Shown here one piece after another: positions 42,592 through 51,455 of a DNA stretch of 56,800 bases. Source of the stretch: Bryobacterales bacterium. Lineage in GTDB: Bacteria > Acidobacteriota > Terriglobia > Bryobacterales > Bryobacteraceae. The notes below the pieces were generated by a model, which ran no database searches, had not been told where the DNA came from, and saw only the letters and a program-made list of their open reading frames with translations. The stretch spans positions 1-56,800 of the forward strand of contig JAEUQG010000183.1 in assembly GCA_016789755.1 (NCBI GenBank), in the 5' to 3' direction. Position numbers and translations under genes: made by a program. Every line of letters starts with the position of its first letter. The stretch's first letter is position 1.

Positions 42592-43122
42592 TTGAGAGCG
42601 TTGAAACCATCGGCACATGTCCGAAGCACCGTGGAATCCTGGTATCACCAGCATGGAGCCGCGCTGCTTTTGTTCGGAATCGTTCTTACCGGCGATCGTG
42701 GCCGCGCTCAGGATGCTGTACACCAGATCTTCCTCAAGCTATTGGAGCATTCGGACCCGGGTCAGATCACCGCCGTCCGTACGTACTTGTTTGGCGCGTT
42801 GCGCAACACGATCGTGAGCGACGTCAGACGCCGGGGCCGGGACGTGACGATTGAACTTGATGACGACTCGTGGTTTGAATCACCCAATCGGGATTATGTG
42901 GAGGAGCTTAGTGTGAGACGCGCTTTGGCCAAGCTTCCGGAGGACCAGCGCGAGGTCACGATACTACACATTTGGGGTGGCCTTACGTTCGCACAGGCCG
43001 CTGAAGTTCTCGGCATCAACGCCAATACGGCCGCGGCGCGCTATCGTTACGCCTTGGCCAAGCTACGCGACACGCTGTCGGCGCACAAGGGGGTAGTCGT
43101 AAGTGAACGGCCAGATGGATGA
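42592..43122 (+). CDS. ECF sigma factor carried by transposon
   Basis: A 176-residue sigma-70-family protein. Region 2 has GRAQDAVHQIFLKLLEHSD and TYLFGALRNTIVSDVRRRGR; region 4 has LAKLPEDQREVTILHIWGGLTFAQAAEVLGINANTAAARYRYALAKL. It would direct RNA polymerase to a specific promoter set. The start is unclear: TTG 42592 is the first in frame, TTG 42601 and a GTG further in are possible. It overlaps the next gene by 20 bp, a layout typical of sigma/anti-sigma pairs. It is not closely similar to the sigma factor at 9888. Confidence 0.88.
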   Translation: MRALKPSAHVRSTVESWYHQHGAALLLFGIVLTGDRGRAQDAVHQIFLKLLEHSDPGQITAVRTYLFGALRNTIVSDVRRRGRDVTIELDDDSWFESPNRDYVEELSVRRALAKLPEDQREVTILHIWGGLTFAQAAEVLGINANTAAARYRYALAKLRDTLSAHKGVVVSERPDG

Positions 43123-43456
43123 ACATCGGATCGAAGACTATTTGAGAAGTTTTCGTCCCCTGAGTCCGGCGCCGTTGCCGCAACGTAGAAGGCAATGGAG
43201 GTTCGTTGCGCTGGGCGCGGCGGCAGCCCTGACGATTGGAGTGTTGCTCATTCCGCAGTACCGCCGCGTACCAACCGAATCGGCTGTGCCGCAACCAATC
43301 ACCATAGGCAGCGCCAATCACCTTCTCGCCAACTCGTCGTCTTGGAAAGAGGCAATCGACGATGCTGGCTTCGCTTTCCGTTCGTCACAGGCAAATGTTG
43401 CGCCCCTTCGCAGGAGCGCCCTGGAGTTTCTAAGTCAGGAGGATCTCTCAAGATGA
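43103..43456 (+). CDS. Single-pass membrane protein, possible anti-sigma factor
   Basis: A 117-residue protein: an acidic/basic cytoplasmic part of about 30 residues (MDEHRIEDYLRSFRPLSPAP), one membrane helix (WRFVALGAAAALTIGVLLI) and a short outer part. Size, topology and overlap with the sigma gene fit an anti-sigma factor. The zinc-binding HxxxCxxC motif common in such proteins is absent, so this is inference from position. Start GTG 43103 or ATG 43115. Its stop overlaps the next start (ATGA at 43453). Confidence 0.6.
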   Translation: MNGQMDEHRIEDYLRSFRPLSPAPLPQRRRQWRFVALGAAAALTIGVLLIPQYRRVPTESAVPQPITIGSANHLLANSSSWKEAIDDAGFAFRSSQANVAPLRRSALEFLSQEDLSR

Positions 43457-44322
43457 TTCGCTACGAGAAGGCGAAAGCCTTGCTGCTCGCCACAGCTCTC
43501 CTTTGGTCCCTGGTCCTCCCAGCACAGCAATCCGCTGAAACGAGGCTGGGCGACAATGCCGCTCTGCGATATTGGTCGGCATTTGCACAAATGCGGGATT
43601 CTTCGGTCAGTCAGGAACAAGCCAAGGAGCTCCAGGCAATCCTGGAAGGGACTGCGCCGTACGACGACTTGAAGCACCGCGACCTTGTGGAGCGCAATCG
43701 CCTCGCCGTCGAAACGCTGCAGCGCGGAGCAACACTTTCCAATTGCGATTGGGGTTTGGAGTATCAACTCGCCTCCGAAGCTCCCATCGAACACATCCGT
43801 AAGGCCTTGGCGCTGGGGCGTTTGAACGTTCTCTACTCAATGCACCAGTTTCAGATCGGCGATCGGTCTGGAGGGATTCGAACGCTCTCAGCAGGCATCC
43901 GCTTTTCTCGCGATGTGGCGGCAGGCGGGCCTCTAATGGCCGCTCTCGCTGCCAAGACGCTTCTCGTCTCGCATTTGCGGCTGGTAGCCTTTGCAGCGGT
44001 CGAGAAGGCCCTGTCCCCGTCCGAAATGGCATTGATATCTTCTGCGCTGGGTCGAATCGGGACCGAAGGCGTCGACTGGCAAGCGGCGATTCGGCTGGAG
44101 TTTGAGATCCTTGCGCGGTCCGGTTCTCCCGCCCCAGTCGCAGTACAGGAGCAGTATCAACGAGTCTTACAAGATCCCGGACAGCTTCCCGGCCTGCAAA
44201 AGACGATTGCGAGCACGCCAAAGGTAGTCGCGGGCCGAATCCCGAATCCGCAGCGCGTTCTGGACCAGAAGCGAGAACTCGACGAGCAGCTTCGAGCGAC
44301 CCACCTACGCCTTCGGGAGTGA
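43453..44322 (+). CDS. Secreted protein of unknown function
   Basis: A 289-residue exported protein with a signal peptide (MIRYEKAKALLLATALLWSLVLPAQQ). The mature part is helical (ALRYWSAFAQMRDSSVSQEQAKELQAIL, RLNVLYSMHQFQIGDRSGGIRTL, AAGGPLMAALAAKTLLVSHLRLVAFAAVE) and resembles a TPR-like helical repeat without clear consensus. I do not recognise it. Coupled by an ATGA overlap to the possible anti-sigma gene, so it may sense something in the periplasm. The 241 bp from its stop to the right transposon end hold no further gene. Confidence 0.6.
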   Translation: MIRYEKAKALLLATALLWSLVLPAQQSAETRLGDNAALRYWSAFAQMRDSSVSQEQAKELQAILEGTAPYDDLKHRDLVERNRLAVETLQRGATLSNCDWGLEYQLASEAPIEHIRKALALGRLNVLYSMHQFQIGDRSGGIRTLSAGIRFSRDVAAGGPLMAALAAKTLLVSHLRLVAFAAVEKALSPSEMALISSALGRIGTEGVDWQAAIRLEFEILARSGSPAPVAVQEQYQRVLQDPGQLPGLQKTIASTPKVVAGRIPNPQRVLDQKRELDEQLRATHLRLRE

Positions 44323-44563
44323 TCGTTCAAATCCCGGTCTTGCTGGATCTGAGCATTCACCCGCGTCACAATATGTTGGGCTTCCGAAGGGCCTCCTCGG
44401 CGCTCTTGCTCCGGAAGCATCCGAGTCTGAACAACCCTCATACACAAAAAGGCCGCGGAAGCGCTAACTCTCGAAAAACGCCATGCTCACCCGAAGACTG
44501 GTACCCGCTACTGGGACGGACCAGCTTCGCGTCCAAACGCCGCACTCAGGGGGAGAGCCGCGC

Positions 44564-44601
44564 CTTAGCGTACGTTATATTCCGTTTTCTGAGGGGACCC
44601 C
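44564..44601 (-). repeat. Right terminal inverted repeat of transposon
   Basis: 38 bp, perfect reverse complement of 40500-40537. Its inner end supplies the new last codons and the stop (TAA, 44567-44565) of the glycosyltransferase into which the element inserted. Confidence 0.95.
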
Positions 44602-45725
44602 TTTCTGCGCAGGATGCCGGTGTAGACCTCCATCGTGCGCCGGATGTTGTGCTCCAGGCTTAGCTCGCCGTGGGCGAAGCTGGAGGCTTGCCGTCCCAGG
44701 CGCCGGCGAAAATCGTCGTCCTGAATCAGCCGCGCCAAACGTTCCGCCAGCGCCCCGGCGTCGCCGGATGGAAAAAGCAGCCCCCGCTGCCCATCCTCTC
44801 CGATCATCTCCGGCGTGCCTCCGACGCGGGAACCGATGGTCGCGCAACCGCAGGCCATCGCCTCCAGCAAGGCGTTGGCAAATGCCTCCGACGAGGAGCA
44901 GAGAACGAAGATGTCGATAGCCCTCATGTACTTGGGCACCTCCGGCGTGGCCGGCACGAAGACGCTTTCAAGGGTGATGCCGAGACGCGTGGCATTGTCT
45001 TCGAGCCGCGGCAGTTCCGCCCCGCTTCCCACGATGAGTAACTTCATTCCGGGGCGCAAGTGCTTCACCTTGGAAAAGGCTTCCTGCAACAAGGGCAGCG
45101 CTTTTTCCGGGCGCAGGGCACACACGGCGCCAATCACCAGAGACGCCCCGGCCACGGGGATGGGAAGCGGTCCCGGTTGCGGAAAAAACTCCTTCGTATC
45201 CACGCCGTTGTAGAGCAGGTCGATGGGAACGCCGGCTACTCCTTCATCCTCCGTCAGATGCCGCCGCATTGCTTCGCAGTTCACGACGAAGCCATCGGCG
45301 AAGCGGTCCGCCAGGCGCCACAACCGGTGGCTGCGTTTATCGAGCAGTTGCCGGCTTCCCAGCACGCTCGACAGCACGGCTGGGACGCGGATCGTCTTTG
45401 CCAAGGGAAGGACAAACACTGCCGTCGTGTCCCAGGCGTGCACCAACTGGATCCGATGGGAGCGAATATAGCGGCACAACCGCCATGCGTGAGCGAGGCT
45501 CGCCGGGGAAGTGAGGGATTTCACCGGCAGGTGGAGGAAGGGGATCCCGGCGCGGCGAAGTTCCTCGAAACGCATGCCGTGGTTGTGGTAGCTGGCCACA
45601 TGCGGCGCAAAGCGGTTGCGGTCCAGATGGATCGCCGTCCGCGCCACATCCCGTTCGATGCCTCCCTGGTTTAGTTCACGCACCGTCAACAGAACCGGGA
45701 CTGGAAACTGAGGGCCTGAATTCAC
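44565..45725 (-). CDS. GT4 glycosyltransferase, C-terminus altered by transposon
   Basis: A 386-residue GT-B enzyme. PVLLTVRELNQGGIERDVARTA begins the acceptor domain; the donor side has GAVCALRPEKALPLLQEAF, LLIVGSGAELPRL and CSSSEAFANALLEAMACGCATIGSRVGGTPEM (E-x7-E). Start GTG 45725 overlaps the previous stop by four bases and has AGGAGA upstream. The transposon cut the gene after ILRRK: the natural ending was GLCPTA and a stop (read across the joined flanks, to about 40472), now replaced by GSPQKTEYNVR from the transposon end. As only the tip changes, the enzyme may still work. Confidence 0.85.
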   Translation of the reverse strand: MNSGPQFPVPVLLTVRELNQGGIERDVARTAIHLDRNRFAPHVASYHNHGMRFEELRRAGIPFLHLPVKSLTSPASLAHAWRLCRYIRSHRIQLVHAWDTTAVFVLPLAKTIRVPAVLSSVLGSRQLLDKRSHRLWRLADRFADGFVVNCEAMRRHLTEDEGVAGVPIDLLYNGVDTKEFFPQPGPLPIPVAGASLVIGAVCALRPEKALPLLQEAFSKVKHLRPGMKLLIVGSGAELPRLEDNATRLGITLESVFVPATPEVPKYMRAIDIFVLCSSSEAFANALLEAMACGCATIGSRVGGTPEMIGEDGQRGLLFPSGDAGALAERLARLIQDDDFRRRLGRQASSFAHGELSLEHNIRRTMEVYTGILRRKGSPQKTEYNVR

Positions 45726-46906
45726 ACCGCTTCTCCTCGATGGGGGTACTTCTCCCGAAGGATTTCTCCCAGCACGCGTGCGATGGAGTGGTAGTAGGCT
45801 TCGGGGGTATTGCGCTCCAGCACGCCGTGGGCGGAACTCGTCAGCGCGGCACGCAGATCGCGATTCGAAAGAAGCCTCTTCATCGCCAGTGCCATCGGCT
45901 CGCAAGCGGACTTCTCCACCAGCAACGCATCCCTTCCATCGGTGGCCAGTTCCGGCACGCCGCCGACTCTTGTCGCCACGACGGGAACATTGGCGGCCAT
46001 GGCCTCCAGAAGCACGTTCGGGGAGCCCTCGCTGTGAGAGGGCAGAACGAAGAGATCGGCAAGGGCATAAAAGGGCCATAGGTGATTCTGATGACCCGTC
46101 AAAGTGACCGAGCCCGTCAACTGCAAGTCTCGACAGAGAGCCTCCAGGTGAGGTCTTTCCGGCCCCTCGCCCACAATGAGCAAGTGGAGCGGCTGGTCAT
46201 GCATGCGGCGCAGCCGTTGAAAGGCTCGAAGCAGGTCTGCATGCCCCTTTTCCCGGGACAGCCGTCCGATGGTGAGGATGATACGGCCTGCCCCGTCCAG
46301 CTTCCAGGCAGTGCGTAGAGCCGCCGTCTCGCTCCCGGCGACTGTTCCCGCGGCACGAGCCGGCATATGTTGGACATGGATTTTTTTTGCGTCGATCCCC
46401 ATTGCCTGTACCTGAGCGGCAAAAGGGCGGCAGACGGTGAGAACGCGATCGGCGGCGCGCAGGGACCAGCGGTCCAACTGGTTATACAGGAGCATTTTCG
46501 TGTCGGTGGCTGTATAGCCATGGTGAAACGCAACCCAGCCTCTGGCGCGGTTGAGTCCGGCATAGCGCACGAGAAAGTGGGATTTCACGCTGTTCGACCA
46601 AACGATGTGCGGATTCCTCTTCTGAGCCAGAAGGCGCAAGTGGGGAATTACGGAGCGGTCGAAACGGCCCTGTTCTTCGACCGCATCCCAGGCAATGCCC
46701 AATTCCTGAATGGCGTTCCGCAGAACCGGTTGCTCCGAGGTGGGAGGGCGGCGGAAGGTGATCAGCGAGATCTCCACCTTGGGCTGCGGTGCGGGGTAGC
46801 GGATGGACTCTCGGGCAAACTCAAGGACACCCTTGGCGCTGCCCGAGATCGTGTATGCCTCCAATAAGACCAGTACGCGAATGGCTTCCCCTGCGTGATC
46901 GTTCAT
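45722..46906 (-). CDS. GT4 glycosyltransferase
   Basis: A 394-residue GT-B enzyme. It has VLVLLEAYTISGSAKGVLEFAR in the acceptor domain, then the GT4 donor domain with ILTIGRLSREKGHADLLRAFQRL, LLIVGEGPERPHLEAL, and PSHSEGSPNVLLEAMAANVPVVATRVGGVPEL (E-x7-E). It is the second gene of a tight run: its start overlaps the malectin protein gene stop by four bases and its stop overlaps the next GT4 start by four bases. Role: adding one sugar of the EPS repeat. Confidence 0.9.
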   Translation of the reverse strand: MNDHAGEAIRVLVLLEAYTISGSAKGVLEFARESIRYPAPQPKVEISLITFRRPPTSEQPVLRNAIQELGIAWDAVEEQGRFDRSVIPHLRLLAQKRNPHIVWSNSVKSHFLVRYAGLNRARGWVAFHHGYTATDTKMLLYNQLDRWSLRAADRVLTVCRPFAAQVQAMGIDAKKIHVQHMPARAAGTVAGSETAALRTAWKLDGAGRIILTIGRLSREKGHADLLRAFQRLRRMHDQPLHLLIVGEGPERPHLEALCRDLQLTGSVTLTGHQNHLWPFYALADLFVLPSHSEGSPNVLLEAMAANVPVVATRVGGVPELATDGRDALLVEKSACEPMALAMKRLLSNRDLRAALTSSAHGVLERNTPEAYYHSIARVLGEILREKYPHRGEAV

Positions 46907-49812
46907 TGGGCCACGATTTCGATGCCATTGACGAAAGCGCCGGTCCGTTTGCCGGTGAAGTCGATCCGCAGCGTTTTATGGGTCACGGGTACGTGAAACG
47001 TCATGTCGGCTGCCTGGGTTCGGCCGCCGGTGGCTTGGGCAGGGTCGAACGCTGTCAGCACGGTCTTATTGTTAATGCTCACATCGAAGTCATAGGGGCC
47101 GGCATTGCCGAATGCAGGGTCGGCGAACTTGAGGGTAACCCGGTAGTTACCGTTGGGAACCTCGAACTGATAGGAAAAGCCCTCACCGGCATGGCTCTGC
47201 CGGGCGGACTGGTAGAGCGGCAATAGATCGGGCGTTGTTCCGGCGATGGAGGAACTGCTATCGGCCGTTGTGAGCGATGGAAGGCTGTAGCCACGATCAG
47301 GCGCCCATGTATGCCCTTCGGCATCGATCAACTTCGAGGAATCGCTGGCCGCACCGCAATTGAGGCGGATGGGTGGCGCCAGCGCTAACACCGTGGAGGA
47401 GATCGATGCCGTTTGGGTGATGTCGTCCTTACTACGTGCGGAGATGGTTACCGTGGTGTCCGCGTTCAGTTGCTCCGGAGCCGTGAAGACGCCATCGGCA
47501 TCGATTTCGCCGACTGGCGGAGAGACCGACCAAGTCGCATTCCGGTAGGGCATACCTTCGAGCGCAAGGCGAAACTGCCGGCTCAAGCCTGATGCGAGCG
47601 GTTCTTCTGGGGCCGAGATGGTTAGCGACCCGAAAACGAACTGGAATTGAAGGGTAGCGCTCTTGGAGGAATCCACGACACTTGTAGCGCGGATGGTCAC
47701 CGTCGTATTCGATTGAGGAGGCGTGGAAGGCGCGGTGTAAAGCCCCCCGGACGATATCGTGCCTGGTCCGCCGGCAATGGACCATGAAACGCTGTTCGGC
47801 ATGAACCAGCCCACAGCGTAGAACTGCCTTGTCTGCGAGGCGGCGATCGGATTGGCTGACCCATCAATGGATATTCTTGGTCCACCGGTGTCGGGGAGAA
47901 TTTCCAGAGCGTTCAGGTCCGGCGGATTGGGAAGTGGCTGATCGTTGAAAGTCACCCGGCGCAGCGCCACGTAGAGAGAGCCGTCTTGGACCCATGCGGG
48001 GACCTCCAGATCCCCCGGTGTCGATCGTTTTCCTCCCACCAAGTCGTAGAGGTCCAGATTCTGGCGTACGAGTTGTCCGTTTGTCTCGATCGTCCGAAGA
48101 AAGAGTCCTTTCGGCGCGTCTCCTTTTCCGCCGATGCCGAACTTCATACGGACCCTGTAGTTTCCATCCGGAACAAAGAAGCGGTAGATCCAGTCACCCA
48201 GGCTGGAGCGCACAGTATGATGCAGGGCGATGTCCGGAACGGCCGGCCACGGATGGTCCCCGGCATATGAGTAGTTGTACAAAAACGTGAGTGAGGATTC
48301 CGACCCCTGGTCCGTGTGCCAGATATTTCCCGAGGAATCCCAGTATGGCTGGACATAATTCCCGGTATCGATACGGATTGGACCGGCGGGCAGAATGGTC
48401 ATCTTAATGACGGCTTTGGCCGCCGGATCGGCCTGTGCCGTGGCGGTGATAACGATGGTCCGTGGGTTGGTGACCGCAGGGGCCGTATACCTGCCGGTCG
48501 AAGTCAGAGTTCCGGCCGGAGGAGACATACTCCATGTGACACCGGGGTTGGGCGTGCCCTTCACCCAGGCGGTGAGCTGGGTAGAAACACCGCTCTGGAT
48601 CCACATGGCGCCATCCGGGGTTCCGACGGTTACGCCCTGTAGCGCCACGTAGACCTCCTCCCGGAGAGAAGGGTTCGATGCATCCGTGGCGATCGCGACG
48701 GCATAAGGGTTGGTACCGTGGGGATTGTTCCATCGCACCATTCCGGCATTGGACCGCACCATGAGACTGGAATGGTCCACCACCTCAAAGTCGCTGCGGA
48801 GTGGACCTTTCGACCGGAGTTCGTTGAGGGCGAGGACCACCGTGGGATCTTTCGTCAGGTCGGTGAAGGTAGAAATGTCGAAGTCGAGGCCTCCGTCGGA
48901 TGCGATCAGGCCGTACTGTTTTAGCTGCGTCAAAAAGATCTTTGCGACGGGACTGAACCGGCTGATGTTGTAGCCGGCCTTGAGACGAAAGACGGTGCCG
49001 TAAGGAATGATGCCGAAGGGAATGAGGGCGTTTGCCGTAGCCGGCCAGACGAACGCTCGTTTGAGCCGGTTATTGGACATCGTCATTCGGATCATGTGCG
49101 GGATCGCGCCGGCGTAGATTTCGGCCAGGTGCGGGCTGAGAGGCTGGAGCGGCAGGCCTGCAGCATCGGTAGCTCCGCTTACAGGAAGGGCGTACCCCAT
49201 GTTGGAGTACTTCACTCCACTCTGAGCCGTGCAGTTGGCGCAACCGGGATTCACCCCTGGTTCGTAATCGTTGTAGAGCTCACTGAGTTCGCAGTTGTCC
49301 CGATTGACCATCACCACGTGCCGGTCGACCTCGGACCGCGGGGCGGTGAGTGCTCCGTTCTGGCGCTGCAGCTCGGGCCAGGACAGCATCGGGAAGGTAC
49401 CGTTGTTGGCCGGGGTGTAGAAAAACGTCATCTGCCGCTGGGGGGTTTCATTGGTGATGAGGTTGAGACCGAGGGTCGGGCTATACTGTATCCTCCCCGG
49501 GGGGAAGGAGGCGATCATGGCATTCGATTCCGGATGCAGGGGGAGTGTATCGATGCGGGTGTTAAAGATATGATTGGCGGGCAGCAACTGGCAGGGGCCG
49601 GCCTTATTGGGTGCGGGTAAACTGGACGGAGCGGTATAGAAACCAGCCGGGGTGATCGATCCGAGGCTGCCCGGCGCCAGGGACCAGATTACAGCCCGAT
49701 TGGCGCTGAGCTGCAGTCCTTGCCCTTGCTGGACAACCGGAGCCGGCGGGGTAATCCGGATATCTTGTGCGCAGAGCAGCCCCACGCCCTGGAGTAGCAG
49801 AAACATCCGCAT
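46903..49812 (-). CDS. Large secreted protein with Ig-like and malectin domains
   Basis: A 969-residue exported protein (signal MRMFLLLQGVGLLCAQ). A BIG-like strand domain (about 20-70) precedes a conserved domain of about 350 residues seen in many bacterial secreted proteins: FNTRIDTLPLHPES, EVDRHVVMVNRDNCELSELYND, DAAGLPLQPLSP, VWPATANAL and FRLKAGYNISRFSPVAKIFLTQLKQYGLIASDGG. Function of that domain is unknown; two Cys pairs suggest disulphides. After it come Ig-like repeats alternating with two malectin-like carbohydrate-binding domains, near 470-640 and 815-969 (the last ending FVNGIEIV). Likely a cell-surface polysaccharide-binding or -processing protein. Paralogue at 53783; translationally coupled to the GT4 gene that follows. 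Confidence 0.8.
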   Translation of the reverse strand: MRMFLLLQGVGLLCAQDIRITPPAPVVQQGQGLQLSANRAVIWSLAPGSLGSITPAGFYTAPSSLPAPNKAGPCQLLPANHIFNTRIDTLPLHPESNAMIASFPPGRIQYSPTLGLNLITNETPQRQMTFFYTPANNGTFPMLSWPELQRQNGALTAPRSEVDRHVVMVNRDNCELSELYNDYEPGVNPGCANCTAQSGVKYSNMGYALPVSGATDAAGLPLQPLSPHLAEIYAGAIPHMIRMTMSNNRLKRAFVWPATANALIPFGIIPYGTVFRLKAGYNISRFSPVAKIFLTQLKQYGLIASDGGLDFDISTFTDLTKDPTVVLALNELRSKGPLRSDFEVVDHSSLMVRSNAGMVRWNNPHGTNPYAVAIATDASNPSLREEVYVALQGVTVGTPDGAMWIQSGVSTQLTAWVKGTPNPGVTWSMSPPAGTLTSTGRYTAPAVTNPRTIVITATAQADPAAKAVIKMTILPAGPIRIDTGNYVQPYWDSSGNIWHTDQGSESSLTFLYNYSYAGDHPWPAVPDIALHHTVRSSLGDWIYRFFVPDGNYRVRMKFGIGGKGDAPKGLFLRTIETNGQLVRQNLDLYDLVGGKRSTPGDLEVPAWVQDGSLYVALRRVTFNDQPLPNPPDLNALEILPDTGGPRISIDGSANPIAASQTRQFYAVGWFMPNSVSWSIAGGPGTISSGGLYTAPSTPPQSNTTVTIRATSVVDSSKSATLQFQFVFGSLTISAPEEPLASGLSRQFRLALEGMPYRNATWSVSPPVGEIDADGVFTAPEQLNADTTVTISARSKDDITQTASISSTVLALAPPIRLNCGAASDSSKLIDAEGHTWAPDRGYSLPSLTTADSSSSIAGTTPDLLPLYQSARQSHAGEGFSYQFEVPNGNYRVTLKFADPAFGNAGPYDFDVSINNKTVLTAFDPAQATGGRTQAADMTFHVPVTHKTLRIDFTGKRTGAFVNGIEIVAQ

Positions 49813-49942
49813 CAGACCTATTCTCGCCTAAATTTGGAGCGGGTATGGAGGCGGGTTGGTTTCCGTAAGAGCCCTAACCCAAACGGCGTTAACGTCCGAT
49901 TGCCTTTTAGGAAATGAGCATGTTAGGGTTGGACGTGGCGTG

Positions 49943-51415
49943 ATGCAGAAACCGGCAAGCACTATCTCAGCAAAGAGTGCCTTCGCCCGGCCATTTCCGG
50001 GGAAGACGGTTGCAACTGCGGCTGCCAAGCCGGCCTCGAACCCGGAATGGGATCTCATCGAGCAGCTTCCGATGCGGCGCGTCGGGATGTTTTTCCTGCT
50101 GGGCTTTCTGTTTTTGCGGGTGACGGCGCTGCATGAGTTGCTGGCCACCAAAATTGGCCTGAACACGCGCATCCTTTATCTGTTTGGTCCGCCGGCCATT
50201 CTTTTCATGTTTCTGAGCGGCGGATTTCAGCGCGCGCTGCGTTACCGGCCGCCGCGGCTTTGGCTGGGCCTTTTGATCTGCCTTTATTTGTCATCCGTAT
50301 TCAGCTACTGGCGAAGCGACTCCCTCAGTCTGGCGTGGAGTTACACCCGTGCAGAAATCATGACGCTGGTGCTGATTGCCGGTCTGGCATACACGATGAA
50401 GGATTTTTGGCGCATCATGATGACTCTGGCGGCCGCCGGATTCGTCAATATCGTGCTCTCCATCATCTTTGTGGCGGAGACGGCTGGTGACCGGATGCGA
50501 AGAGATTTCGGCACGATGGGGAATGCCAACGACTTTGCGGCCCATTTGATCTACATCCTTCCATTCATAGGATTGGTGTTGTTCACGCGGAGGAGTATTG
50601 TAATCCGCCTTGCCGCGGGAGGGATGTGTCTGATCGGGCTGTACCGCATTCTTTCCACGGGGTCCCGGGGCGCGTTTGTGGCGCTACTGGTCACGTTCGC
50701 CTTCACATTCTGGAGGGCGTCCATCCGCCAGAAGGTTTTCCTGTCGATGGGCACGGCTTTGATGGGGATGCTTCTGCTGGCGTTGCTTCCCTCTACTGTG
50801 GCCACGCGGTTGAAAACGGTTTTCATGAGCGCGGAAGAAGAGATGATGGCTACGGGATCGGAGGCCTATGAGTCGCGCATGTCGCGCGCTCATTTATTGA
50901 AGCGAAGTATCTATTTGACGCTCACGCACCCACTGCTTGGAGTGGGTCCGGGACAGTTCATGTATGTCGAAAACGAGGATGCGAAAGAGCAGACCGGCAA
51001 GAAGGGCTCCTGGCATGTGACGCATAATGCGTACACCCAAATATCGAGTGAGATGGGTATTCCCGCAGCGATTCTTTACCTGGGAGCTTTGTGGACCACA
51101 TTCCTGATGTTGAACCGTGTGCACCGGCTGGCGGTGCGCCAGCCCCCCTCAGTGACTTGGGACCGGATAGCTATATCGTCGTACTGCATCCTTGTTTCCA
51201 TGGTTGGATTCGGCACGGCCTGTTTCTTCCTCTCTCTGGGTTACGCTTACCACTTCCCGCTGATAACGGGGCTGACAGTGGTTCTCTATCATATCGCCGA
51301 GCGCGAGTCGCAACGGGAAGAGTGGCGGAAAGCCAACGCCGCCGCGGCACAGCCGGCGTTGCCTAAGCCTCCTGTTTTGCAGCAGTTACGCCAGCCCTTC
51401 AACCGCGCTCGATAA
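49943..51415 (+). CDS. O-antigen/EPS polymerase, Wzy/WaaL family
   Basis: A 490-residue membrane protein with about 11-12 helices. The Wzy_C region has STGSRGAFVALLVTFAFTFWR, then the large periplasmic loop HPLLGVGPGQFMYVENE and HNAYTQISSEMGIPAAILYLG, with conserved Arg and His residues. It polymerises repeat units delivered by the flippase, or ligates chains; with a flippase and initiating transferase nearby, polymerase is more likely. The frame is open to ATG 49856; I chose ATG 49943 since it leaves about 130 bp to the divergent gene, but the ribosome site is weak for both. Confidence 0.85.
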   Translation: MQKPASTISAKSAFARPFPGKTVATAAAKPASNPEWDLIEQLPMRRVGMFFLLGFLFLRVTALHELLATKIGLNTRILYLFGPPAILFMFLSGGFQRALRYRPPRLWLGLLICLYLSSVFSYWRSDSLSLAWSYTRAEIMTLVLIAGLAYTMKDFWRIMMTLAAAGFVNIVLSIIFVAETAGDRMRRDFGTMGNANDFAAHLIYILPFIGLVLFTRRSIVIRLAAGGMCLIGLYRILSTGSRGAFVALLVTFAFTFWRASIRQKVFLSMGTALMGMLLLALLPSTVATRLKTVFMSAEEEMMATGSEAYESRMSRAHLLKRSIYLTLTHPLLGVGPGQFMYVENEDAKEQTGKKGSWHVTHNAYTQISSEMGIPAAILYLGALWTTFLMLNRVHRLAVRQPPSVTWDRIAISSYCILVSMVGFGTACFFLSLGYAYHFPLITGLTVVLYHIAERESQREEWRKANAAAAQPALPKPPVLQQLRQPFNRAR

Positions 51416-51455
51416 GCTTCCGTCCTGGTATCCACCCCGTAATGCAGGCTACAAC

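Larger units (their letters stand above)
40500..44601. mobile_element. Tn3-family transposon with deleted transposase
   Basis: A 4102-bp element with perfect 38-bp inverted ends that begin GGGGTCCCCTCAG and finish ACGTACGCTAAG, closely similar in plan to Tn3 ends. It is flanked by the 5-bp direct repeat TTTCT (40495-40499, 44602-44606), the size Tn3 elements make. Contents: an internally deleted tnpA, a resolvase gene with a probable res site, an additional internal end-like sequence, and three genes for an ECF sigma factor, a membrane protein and a secreted protein. It needs a transposase from elsewhere to move. Confidence 0.95.
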
